From contig NZ_QRDV01000004.1 of the NCBI RefSeq assembly GCF_003386165.1, positions 208,541 to 272,540 on the forward strand: 64,000 nucleotides of DNA, read 5' to 3'. Source of the stretch: Winogradskyella eximia (GTDB lineage: Bacteria; Bacteroidota; Bacteroidia; Flavobacteriales; Flavobacteriaceae). Positions 18,277 through 25,764 of this stretch are shown piece by piece. A program made the position numbers and the translations under genes. The notes under the pieces are model-generated. The model worked only from the letters and a program-made list of their open reading frames with translations. It searched no databases and was not told where the DNA came from. Numbering within the stretch: the stretch's first letter is position 1; every line of letters starts with the position of its first letter.

Positions 18277-18308
18277 AAAACGCTTCTTTTTATAAGAAGC
18301 GTTTTTTA
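18277..18308 (+). terminator. Intrinsic terminator just before ruvX
   Basis: Perfect 12-bp stem AAAACGCTTCTT / AAGAAGCGTTTT (18277-18288 with 18293-18304), then more T. It ends 8 bp before the ruvX promoter element and so insulates ruvX from the upstream unit. Confidence 0.75.
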
Positions 18309-18315
18309 ATTACAG

Positions 18316-18323
18316 TATCTTTG
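18316..18323 (+). promoter_or_regulatory. TAnnTTTG promoter element (TATCTTTG) of ruvX
   Basis: TATCTTTGCAATT leads straight into the ATG at 18329 with 5 nt between, so the message is likely leaderless. Confidence 0.65.
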
Positions 18324-18328
18324 CAATT

Positions 18329-18745
18329 ATGGGAAGAATATTAGCCATTGATTACGGTACAAAACGAACAGGTATAGCGGTTACAGACGAAATGCAAATT
18401 ATTGCATCAGGATTAACCACTGTTGATACCAAAGAGTTACTTGAGTTTTTAAAAAACTATACAACCAAAGAAAAGGTTGAAAAAATTGTGGTTGGTTTAC
18501 CTAAACAAATGGATAATACAGCTTCAGAAAGTGAAGTGTATATTCAGAAGTTTTTAATACAATTAGCAAAGGCTATTCCTAATATTCCAGTGGATCGTGT
18601 GGATGAACGTTTTACATCTAAAATGGCATTTCAATCTATGATTGATAGTGGGTTAAAGAAAAAGCAAAGAAAAAATAAGGCTTTGATTGATGAGATTAGT
18701 GCGACTCTGATTTTACAAAGTTATCTTTCTAGCAATCTATTCTAA
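18329..18745 (+). CDS. ruvX: Holliday junction resolvase-like RuvX (YqgF)
   Basis: A 138-aa RNase H-fold protein with the YqgF signatures GRILAIDYGTKRTGIAVTD (residues 2-20), KIVVGLPKQMDNTASE (about 53-68), VDRVDERFTSKMAF (about 90-103) and a C-terminal DEISATLILQSYL (about 122-134). The catalytic acidic residues (D7, E97, D122) appear to be present. The family is linked to Holliday-junction resolution and to pre-16S rRNA processing. It is the first gene after a terminator with its own promoter; def follows 180 bp later with another promoter. Confidence 0.93.
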   Translation: MGRILAIDYGTKRTGIAVTDEMQIIASGLTTVDTKELLEFLKNYTTKEKVEKIVVGLPKQMDNTASESEVYIQKFLIQLAKAIPNIPVDRVDERFTSKMAFQSMIDSGLKKKQRKNKALIDEISATLILQSYLSSNLF

Positions 18746-18897
18746 ATTTCTATGTTGTATAAAATTCAGCGTTTTTATTCCTTATGATTATGCACGCTGT
18801 TGGTTAAGATAATTTATAACAGGTTGCATAGCAATGTTCTCAATGAAAGATCTAAGTAATTTAGCTTTAATTTTAGAATTATTATCACATAAATTGG

Positions 18898-18905
18898 TAC
18901 TTTTG
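18898..18905 (+). promoter_or_regulatory. TAnnTTTG promoter element (TACTTTTG) of def
   Basis: TACTTTTGCACC, 20 nt before the def ATG at 18926. Confidence 0.6.
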
Positions 18906-18925
18906 CACCCGAAAATATACAAAAT

Positions 18926-19516
18926 ATGATTTTACCTATCGTAGCTTATGGCGATGCAGTTTTAAAGAAAGAGGCTAAGGAAATTGACAAAGATTATCCT
19001 AAACTTTCTGAACTTATTGATAATATGTACGAAACCATGTATGGTGCGTATGGAGTTGGTTTAGCTGCACCTCAAATTGGTTTAGCAATTCGCTTGTTTT
19101 TAGTAGATGCTAGTCCTTTTGCAGATGACGAGGATCTTTCTGAAAAAGAAAGAGAGCAAATGAAAAATTTCAAAAAAACATTCATTAATGCTCAGATTTT
19201 AGAGGAAGAAGGAGAAGAATGGGCTTTTAATGAAGGTTGTTTAAGTATTCCAGATGTTAGGGAAGACGTTTTTAGACAACCAAAGATTAAAATTCAATAT
19301 CAAGATGAGAATTTTGATACTCATATTGAAGAATATGATGGTTTAATTGCTAGAGTAATTCAACACGAATATGACCACATTGAAGGTGTTTTATTTACCG
19401 ATAAATTATCATCATTCAAAAAGCGTTTAATAAAAGGTCGCTTAACTAATATTTCAAAAGGTAAAATAAAAATAGATTACAAAATGCGTTTTCCTCTTAT
19501 GAGTAAAAAGCGTTAA
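18926..19516 (+). CDS. def: Peptide deformylase
   Basis: A 196-aa metalloenzyme that removes the formyl group from nascent proteins. All three motifs are present: GVGLAAPQIG (about 43-52), EGCLSIP with the metal cysteine (about 102-108), and the HEYDH zinc/iron site in VIQHEYDHIEG (about 144-154). Length is normal for the Bacteroidetes form, which has an acidic insert after motif 1 (DDEDLSEKEREQ). It begins an operon with the DUF5606 gene (10-bp gap) and mazG (2-bp gap). Confidence 0.96.
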   Translation: MILPIVAYGDAVLKKEAKEIDKDYPKLSELIDNMYETMYGAYGVGLAAPQIGLAIRLFLVDASPFADDEDLSEKEREQMKNFKKTFINAQILEEEGEEWAFNEGCLSIPDVREDVFRQPKIKIQYQDENFDTHIEEYDGLIARVIQHEYDHIEGVLFTDKLSSFKKRLIKGRLTNISKGKIKIDYKMRFPLMSKKR

Positions 19517-19526
19517 TAACATATAT

Positions 19527-19955
19527 ATGAGCTTAGACAAAATTTTATCCATTTCAGGGAAACCAGGTTTATACCAAATTGTTACACAAACCAGAACAGG
19601 TGCTGTTGTAGAATCGTTAATTGACAAAAAACGTATTACTGTTGGTGCGCATAGTAACATTAGTATTCTTAGTGAAATTGCTATTTATACTTTAGCTGAA
19701 GAAGTACCTTTAAGAGAAGTACTGAAAAAGGTTAAAGAAAAAGAAGGTGGTAATCCAACTTCAATTAGTCATAAAGATGGAAAAGATACTTTAGAAGAAT
19801 TTTTCTTTGAAGTATTACCAGATTATGATGAAGACCGTGTATATCCATCAGATATTAAGAAGGTTGTACAATGGTACAATTTACTTCAAAAGAACAATCT
19901 TTTAGATTCACTTGAAGAATCTAAAGAAGACAAAGATACGTCTGAGGAAGAATAA
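19527..19955 (+). CDS. DUF5606 family protein
   Basis: A 142-aa soluble protein starting MSLDKILSISGKPGLYQIV, the conserved opening of DUF5606. The first ~60 residues look like a small beta-barrel (TRTGAVVESLIDKKRITVGA), then a helical part, and an acidic tail (ESKEDKDTSEEE). Function is unknown. Its tight placement between def and mazG is a recurring arrangement in Flavobacteriia and hints at a role in translation quality or growth, but that is inference. Confidence 0.88.
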   Translation: MSLDKILSISGKPGLYQIVTQTRTGAVVESLIDKKRITVGAHSNISILSEIAIYTLAEEVPLREVLKKVKEKEGGNPTSISHKDGKDTLEEFFFEVLPDYDEDRVYPSDIKKVVQWYNLLQKNNLLDSLEESKEDKDTSEEE

Positions 19956-19957
19956 AT

Positions 19958-20731
19958 ATGTCTGATAAAGCAGCCCAATTAAAAGCTTTTGAGCGTTTGT
20001 TAAATATCATGGATGAGTTGCGTGAGCAATGTCCTTGGGATAAGAAACAAACCATGGAGTCTTTACGTCATCTCACCATAGAAGAAGTGTACGAACTTGG
20101 TGATGCTATTCTCGATAAGGATTTAGAAGAGGTTAAAAAGGAATTGGGCGATGTTTTACTTCATATTGTGTTTTACTCTAAAATAGGAAGTGAAACTAAC
20201 GATTTTGATATTGCAGATGTTTGTAACAGTATTTGTGATAAACTCATAGATCGTCATCCACATATTTATGGTGACGTTGTTGTAAAAGATGAAGCCGAAG
20301 TAAAACGTAATTGGGAACAGTTAAAGCTCAAAGAAGGCAAAAAAAGTGTTCTAGAAGGCGTGCCTAAAAGCTTGCCAGCTATGGTGAAAGCTAGCCGAAT
20401 ACAAGAAAAAGTTGCTGGTGTAGGTTTTGATTGGGAAGAACCAGAGCAGGTTTTTGCAAAAGTAGAGGAGGAGTTAGCAGAACTTAAAGTTGAAATCGCA
20501 AAAGGCGATCAAGATGCTATTGAAAGCGAGTTTGGAGATGTAATGTTTTCAATGATTAACTATGCACGTTTTCTTAATGTAAATCCTGAAAATGCCTTAG
20601 AGCGTACTAATAAAAAATTCATTAAACGCTTTCAATATCTTGAAGGCAAAGCCAAAGATTTAAATAAATCTCTAAAGGACATGACACTTTCAGAAATGGA
20701 TGTGTTTTGGGAAGAGGCTAAGTTGCTTTAA
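19958..20731 (+). CDS. mazG: Nucleoside triphosphate pyrophosphohydrolase MazG
   Basis: A 257-aa all-helical enzyme with two MazG repeats. The first has CPWDKKQTMESLRHLTIEE (about 22-40) with the metal motif EVYELGDAI and KKELGDVLLHIVF (about 61-73). The second, from about 150, has EEELAELKVEIAKGD and ESEFGDVMFSMINYAR. Length equals the classical two-domain enzyme. It hydrolyses NTPs to NMP and pyrophosphate, cleansing damaged nucleotides or lowering (p)ppGpp. It is the last gene of the def operon, 2 bp after the DUF5606 gene. Confidence 0.94.
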   Translation: MSDKAAQLKAFERLLNIMDELREQCPWDKKQTMESLRHLTIEEVYELGDAILDKDLEEVKKELGDVLLHIVFYSKIGSETNDFDIADVCNSICDKLIDRHPHIYGDVVVKDEAEVKRNWEQLKLKEGKKSVLEGVPKSLPAMVKASRIQEKVAGVGFDWEEPEQVFAKVEEELAELKVEIAKGDQDAIESEFGDVMFSMINYARFLNVNPENALERTNKKFIKRFQYLEGKAKDLNKSLKDMTLSEMDVFWEEAKLL

Positions 20732-21008
20732 ATACCTGCAACGTCAGAAATCACATCAAAATTTTAATTAATACAAAGTTCTACAACGTGTTTCAGCATT
20801 AGAAACGAAGTTGAAGAACACTTTGGTTTTGGTAAGTTTTGTGCTTAAATCATAATTTTTTTTAAAAAATTTAAAATAGAAACATCCAAAAGTGGTTTTT
20901 GTGCGTAAATACCGTATATAAAAGCAAACTCGTTTTTATAATCTTAGTAGGAGATCTTAATTATTATTTTAAGCGGTTGTAATTAAGGTTAATTTAGTTT
21001 AGTTAGGG

Positions 21009-21040
21009 CAAAACCCATCTGTAGTAACAGATGGGTTTTG
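21009..21040 (+). terminator. Hairpin, 14-bp perfect stem
   Basis: CAAAACCCATCTGT / ACAGATGGGTTTTG with a 4-nt AGTA loop. It works in either direction; the short T-runs are within the stem. It most likely ends transcription from the mazG side or of a small RNA. Confidence 0.6.
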
Positions 21041-21078
21041 ATATTTATAATATTTTCTATTTTCTTTTTGAAACAAAA

Positions 21079-21106
21079 AAAGTCCAGACATTTTTGTCTG
21101 GACTTT
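21079..21106 (-). terminator. Hairpin with minus-strand T-run
   Basis: AAAGTCCAGACA / TGTCTGGACTTT with a 4-nt loop. On the minus strand it is followed by a run of T, so it should terminate leftward transcription. Confidence 0.65.
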
Positions 21107-21243
21107 CCAACTATTAACCAACTTTAACTAACACTATTATAAAAATTAATTTATAATCATTACTTAAAAACTTATCTCATTACTATAGACGTAAAAAGGA
21201 CCATTTTATTTCATGGATAAATACATTTAACGTGTATTTAACA

Positions 21244-21271
21244 AAAACCCGAAACGTAAGTTTCGGGTTTT
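21244..21271 (-). terminator. Hairpin after the outer-membrane receptor gene
   Basis: AAAACCCGAAAC / GTTTCGGGTTTT with a GTAA loop, 65 bp past the stop of the minus-strand receptor gene, with T-rich sequence on both sides. Confidence 0.65.
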
Positions 21272-21335
21272 CTTAATTTAATAATTAAACACTTTCACTA
21301 ACCATCAACTAATAATGTTAACTATTAAATGTTTT

Positions 21336-23780
21336 TTAAAACATGCCTCCACCTTCTTTTACGTCATTGTCTCGTTGTTTACGAGATTTAGCTCTGTATT
21401 TTCCACCACCAAATCGGTACGATAAGCGTCCTGAAATTTGTTGACTTTCCCAATTAAATTGGCCTTGTTGTACGTATGGTCTTTGTCCATTAAATTCCGC
21501 ATACATTGTATCAAAAATATCATTGTAACTCAGGCTAAAGCTAGCTCTGTTGTCTTCAAGAAAACTATAACGCATTCCTAAATTAACCATAAGCATATCG
21601 CTCATTTCAAATTGAATGTTTTTATTCTTTCCTCTATACATTCCAAAGGCAGAAAAACTTAAGCTTTTACTCACTTTAAAGTTATTAAATGCTCTTACAT
21701 TCCAAGCCATATTATCAACTTCTACGGTGTTTAAAACAATGTCTCCATTATCAAATGATTCTGCTAAACTTTTTTGAGTTTGAGAGAACAAATCGAAACT
21801 TGCATTAATACTCCACCATTTAGTTGGTCGGTAATTAGATGATAATTCAATACCAAATGCTGAAGTATTATCAAAATTTAAATTGGTAAGAATTAGACGC
21901 TCCGGATCTGCTCTGTCAATTAAAATGGCTTGCTGAATTTCATCTTCAATAATTCTGTAGAAAACACCAGCTGTGATGCTACCTTTTTCGAGTTGTCTTG
22001 TATAGTTTACTTCAACAGAGTTGGTGAATTGAGGACGCAATTCCGGATTTCCAAATTGTGAAATCAAAGATGTATTCCACTCTGGTAACGGATTAACTTG
22101 TCCAATTCCTGGTCGGTCAATTCTTCTACTGTAACTAAATTGGTACGAATTTTTTTCAGAAGGCGAATAGGTTGCGAATACTGAAGGATATAGTTCAAAA
22201 TAATCGTTCTTAAAAACAGAATTTAGTTCTTCATTAGAATCTAAATCTCTTTTAAAAGCATCAGAATCTACAGTAACCGTTTCTGCTCGTAAACCAACTT
22301 GGTAGCTCCATTTTTCTATAGTTCTACCATAGGTTGCATAAGCAGAGTAAATATCTCTAGCGTAATTAAAACTTGTGGTTGTAGGGATATATTCTTCTGC
22401 TTCATTTTGTTCTCTTGCATCAGATTTGTAAAATATATCTGTGTCAAATAAACGCGCTTCTAAGCCTAATTCTAATTTTGTAGATTCAGATAAAGGATTT
22501 ACATAATCTAAATTTATGGTTGTACTTTTTCTGTCAGTATCAGTATCTTCTATAAAATTTGGACGCTGTGCACTGAAAAATATATTATTAGTGTCTCCTA
22601 AGCCGTCATATATATTATGGTCAACTTCTAACTCAATATTATGACCTTCCTCATTAAAATCGTGCTTGTAATTAAAGTTATATTGTTGTGAGTTGTTTTC
22701 GTTATTTGCATTTGCAAATTGCGTTTCATTGAGTGTTGGATTTGTAAGGTAGTTGATATACGAATTTGACATGGTCCAGCCATCAAATATATTCTGATTA
22801 GTAAAAACAGAAATTGTATTCTTATCATTCAAATAATAATCTAATCCGGCTTTAAACAAGTTAGATTTGTTATTATTTAATATATCAAAGTTCTGTTGAA
22901 TTTCTTGCTCAATTCTATTTATATATCCATAATTGGCGTTTTTTGAGACACTATTACTGTATGATCCGTATAAATTAAATTTTCCATTTCTATAATTAGC
23001 ATCAATAGAGCCATTAAATTTTGGTTCAATATCATAAGCTAAACCAACATTAATATTTCCATTAAAACCAATTTGTGTGTTTTTATGAAGTACAATATTT
23101 ATAAAACCACTCATGCCTTCAGGATTGTATTTTGCTGAAGGATTAGTAATTAATTCAATACTTTTAATAGATGTTGAAGGAATTTGTTTTAGTAATTGTT
23201 CTGCAGGGATATTAGACAATTTTCCATCCACCATAACACGTACATTTTGGTTGCCACGTAAACTTATGGCTCCAGATTGTTGATCTACGCTAACCGAAGG
23301 TAAGTTATTCATAATCTCACTAGCATTTGCGCCAGCCGTTTGTAAATCTTTACCAATAGTAATCACTTTGCGATCTACTTTTTGTTGAATAGTAGAAACA
23401 TCTGCAACAATAGTTACTTCATCTAAACCTGTTGCTTCCTCTTCTAATTTAATGTCTCCAATATCTACTTTATAGTTTCCTTTGCCAATGGTTATGCTTT
23501 TATCTAAAGTTTTGTAACCTACAAACTGAATGGAAACGAGAACATTGCCTTCTGGAATATTCTCAATTTTAAAGGTGCCGTCGTTATTGGTGATTCCACC
23601 AGTAATTATTTTATTTGCTGCATCTTTAATAATAATGTTTACATAAGGTAACGGTTCATTGAGCTCAGCATCAATAACACGGCCCGATACGGAACCGTTT
23701 TTAATATCTAAATTGGAGTTGGGTTGTGCGCTTATAATAGTTGATGAAACTAGTACAAGCATTAATAAGAAATGCTTCAT
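21336..23780 (-). CDS. TonB-dependent receptor-like outer-membrane beta-barrel protein
   Basis: An 814-aa protein: signal peptide (1-19), a carboxypeptidase-regulatory-like domain about 30-115 (GSVSGRVIDAELNEPLPYVN), and a plug about 120-230 (RKVITIGKDLQ, NLPSVSVDQQSGAISLRGNQ, IELITNPSAKYNPEGMSGFI). A large beta-barrel follows to the end, closing with a basic stretch and GGGMF. This is the outer-membrane beta-barrel family often seen alone, without a SusD partner. It probably binds and imports, or exports, an unknown ligand. No SusD-like gene is adjacent, so a polysaccharide-utilisation locus is unlikely. A terminator lies 65 bp downstream. Confidence 0.9.
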   Translation of the reverse strand: MKHFLLMLVLVSSTIISAQPNSNLDIKNGSVSGRVIDAELNEPLPYVNIIIKDAANKIITGGITNNDGTFKIENIPEGNVLVSIQFVGYKTLDKSITIGKGNYKVDIGDIKLEEEATGLDEVTIVADVSTIQQKVDRKVITIGKDLQTAGANASEIMNNLPSVSVDQQSGAISLRGNQNVRVMVDGKLSNIPAEQLLKQIPSTSIKSIELITNPSAKYNPEGMSGFINIVLHKNTQIGFNGNINVGLAYDIEPKFNGSIDANYRNGKFNLYGSYSNSVSKNANYGYINRIEQEIQQNFDILNNNKSNLFKAGLDYYLNDKNTISVFTNQNIFDGWTMSNSYINYLTNPTLNETQFANANNENNSQQYNFNYKHDFNEEGHNIELEVDHNIYDGLGDTNNIFFSAQRPNFIEDTDTDRKSTTINLDYVNPLSESTKLELGLEARLFDTDIFYKSDAREQNEAEEYIPTTTSFNYARDIYSAYATYGRTIEKWSYQVGLRAETVTVDSDAFKRDLDSNEELNSVFKNDYFELYPSVFATYSPSEKNSYQFSYSRRIDRPGIGQVNPLPEWNTSLISQFGNPELRPQFTNSVEVNYTRQLEKGSITAGVFYRIIEDEIQQAILIDRADPERLILTNLNFDNTSAFGIELSSNYRPTKWWSINASFDLFSQTQKSLAESFDNGDIVLNTVEVDNMAWNVRAFNNFKVSKSLSFSAFGMYRGKNKNIQFEMSDMLMVNLGMRYSFLEDNRASFSLSYNDIFDTMYAEFNGQRPYVQQGQFNWESQQISGRLSYRFGGGKYRAKSRKQRDNDVKEGGGMF

Positions 23781-23883
23781 TTTTGATTGATTTTTTGATT
23801 GATTTGATAGTATATTATATACTAGACGACTACTTTTACATTATGTTACCCTTTTTAAATCATCTTAACATCTTTTTAACATT

Positions 23884-24246
23884 ATGAGTAAAAAAACACT
23901 AGTTATAGGAGCATCATTAAAACCAGAGCGTTATTCTAATATTGCGATTAAAAGATTAAGAAAGTACAAGCATGATGTTAGAGCTTTTGGGTTAAAAGCA
24001 GGTATGGTTGAAGATGTATCTATCGATACTGAGTTAATGCCATATAAGGACATTGATACAGTAACATTGTACTTAAATCCTATGCGTCAAAAACCATACT
24101 ATGATTATATTATAGGTTTAAACCCTAAGCGTGTTATTTTTAACCCAGGAACAGAAAATTCAGAATTTTATAATCTGTTAAAGCAAAATAATATTGAGTT
24201 TGAAGTGGCTTGTACATTAGTTTTATTAGGTACAAATCAGTATTAA
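23884..24246 (+). CDS. CoA-binding domain protein
   Basis: A 120-aa single-domain Rossmann protein of the CoA-binding type: KKTLVIGASLKPERYSNIA (residues 3-21) at the nucleotide loop, DVRAFGLKAG (about 32-41), IDTVTLYLNP (about 57-66) and KRVIFNPGTENSEF (about 82-95). Stand-alone members resemble the N-terminal domain of succinyl-CoA synthetase alpha; their function is not established. The last 4 bp overlap the stop of the convergent symporter gene. Confidence 0.85.
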   Translation: MSKKTLVIGASLKPERYSNIAIKRLRKYKHDVRAFGLKAGMVEDVSIDTELMPYKDIDTVTLYLNPMRQKPYYDYIIGLNPKRVIFNPGTENSEFYNLLKQNNIEFEVACTLVLLGTNQY

Positions 24247-25688
24247 GCTTTCTTTTTTATAAGAAATAATCCTAAAAACATTAGTAAACCATTGTAGATT
24301 AATATTTCAAATCCTATTTCATGCCCATTAAATAATTCTTTTGAATATATGTTAATGAGGTAAGAAATAAGGGGAGCAGCAATGGCAACAACCCATACCA
24401 ATTTATCTTTAATTTCGAATTTAGTGATTAGTCCAAAAGCAAATAATCCTAATAACGGTCCATACGTATAACCAGCAGCTTTGAATAGCTCCCAGATAAC
24501 GGACACATCTTTAAAGATTAAATCAAATAATAAGATCACTAAAACGAGTACAATACTAAAGCCAATATGAACGCGTTTTCTCAGACCTTTTCTTTCGGTT
24601 TCAGGTTTGTTTTCAATATCTAAAATATCAAAACAGAAAGAAGTGGTTAAGGATGTTAAGGCAGAATCTGCACTAGAATACGCTGCTGCGATTAATCCTA
24701 GCAAAAAGAATGCAGAAGTAATAATTCCTATTTCAGGTAGCATAGCAATTGTTGGAAATAAATCGTCCTTTGAGGCTGTAATTCCATTTGCTGCTGCATA
24801 TTGTGTTAGCATTAACCCAAGTACTAAGAATAGAATATTTACAAAAATCAAAACAATGCTAAAAGTGACCATGTTTTTCTGAGCATCTTTTAGATTACGA
24901 CAAGTCAGATTTTTTTGCATCATGTCTTGGTCTAAGCCAGTCATTGTAATTGTGATAAAAATACCAGATAAGAAACTCTTCCAAAAATATTGAGAATCAT
25001 TACTGTCTTCAAAAAAGAAAACTTTACTCAGGTTGCTTTCTTTGGTATATGTCACAATATCTCCAATACTGTTTAAATCTAAAGCAGAAGCTAAAAACGC
25101 AATCGTTACCACCACAGAAACCAACATGAATAAGGTTTGAAGCGTGTCTGTAAAAATGATGGTTTTTATACCTCCTTTAAATGTGTATAGCCAAATTAAG
25201 GCAATAGTAATAATTACGGTAATAGCGAATGGGATATCAAAAAGATCAAAAACTAAAAGTTGTAAAACCTTGGCAACTAAAAATAAGCGGAAAGCCGCAC
25301 CGACAGTTCTAGAAATTAAAAATGCTACAGAACCAGTTTTGTAACTCACAACTCCAAAACGATCCTTTAAATAGGTGTAAATAGATGTGAGGTTCAATTT
25401 ATAATACAGAGGTAGTAATACATATGCAATAATGAGGTAGCCAAAAAAGTAACCAAAAACGACTTGTAAATAACCAAATTGTTTGGCTTCTATTGCACCA
25501 GGAACAGAAATGAAAGTTACACCAGATAAAGAAGCTCCAATCATACCAAATGCTACTAAATACCAAGGTGCGGATTTATTTGCTTTAAAAAAAGCGTCAT
25601 TAGAATCTTCCTTCCCTGTGAAATAAGAGATTAAAATGAGTAATCCGAAGTAACATGCAATTAATAATAGTATTGATGTTGGTGACAT
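24243..25688 (-). CDS. Sodium:solute symporter family protein
   Basis: A 481-aa inner-membrane protein with about 13 helices. Family marks seen: APWYLVAFGMIGASLSGVTF (about 40-59, unwound first helix with the sodium-site serines), FGYLIIAYVLLPLYYKLNL (about 82-100), YTFKGGIKTIIFTDTLQT (about 168-185) and AAAYSSADSALTSLTTSFC (about 335-353). These match the SSS family that couples Na+ to uptake of sugars, amino acids, sialic acid or proline. The substrate is not determinable. It faces the secreted BNR-repeat gene across a 76-bp divergent spacer. Confidence 0.92.
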   Translation of the reverse strand: MSPTSILLLIACYFGLLILISYFTGKEDSNDAFFKANKSAPWYLVAFGMIGASLSGVTFISVPGAIEAKQFGYLQVVFGYFFGYLIIAYVLLPLYYKLNLTSIYTYLKDRFGVVSYKTGSVAFLISRTVGAAFRLFLVAKVLQLLVFDLFDIPFAITVIITIALIWLYTFKGGIKTIIFTDTLQTLFMLVSVVVTIAFLASALDLNSIGDIVTYTKESNLSKVFFFEDSNDSQYFWKSFLSGIFITITMTGLDQDMMQKNLTCRNLKDAQKNMVTFSIVLIFVNILFLVLGLMLTQYAAANGITASKDDLFPTIAMLPEIGIITSAFFLLGLIAAAYSSADSALTSLTTSFCFDILDIENKPETERKGLRKRVHIGFSIVLVLVILLFDLIFKDVSVIWELFKAAGYTYGPLLGLFAFGLITKFEIKDKLVWVVAIAAPLISYLINIYSKELFNGHEIGFEILIYNGLLMFLGLFLIKKKA

Positions 25689-25724
25689 GGAGTATAAAGT
25701 TTTAGTAATAATTTTGAAAAGTAG

Positions 25725-25732
25725 TACATTTG
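25725..25732 (+). promoter_or_regulatory. TAnnTTTG promoter element (TACATTTG)
   Basis: TACATTTG, 32 nt before the ATG at 25765 of the BNR-repeat protein gene. Confidence 0.55.
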
Positions 25733-25764
25733 AAAAAAAAGACTGCTTTAAAAATTAATTATTT

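Larger units (their letters stand above)
17842..18315. other. Gene-free stretch holding two tandem terminator-ended units
   Basis: No credible protein gene is present. The stretch contains two copies of a paired octamer, GTGACTTA at 18023-18030 and GTGTCTTA at 18043-18050, repeated as GTGACTTA at 18173-18180 and GTGTCTTA at 18193-18200. Within each pair the octamers start exactly 20 bp apart, and the pairs are exactly 150 bp apart. Each pair is followed about 100 bp later by a strong intrinsic terminator (18122-18150 and 18277-18304). The arrangement looks like two short parallel transcription units, possibly small RNAs. Confidence 0.5.
20732..21335. other. Gene-free stretch with three strong hairpins
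   Basis: No credible protein gene. It carries three hairpins (21009-21040, 21079-21106, 21244-21271) and two copies of a TTTTGTGCkTAAAT-like word near 20837 and 20898. The outer hairpins can end mazG on the plus strand and the receptor gene on the minus strand. The middle one, with its T-run on the minus strand, leaves room for a minus-strand small RNA of roughly 130 nt. Confidence 0.45.
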
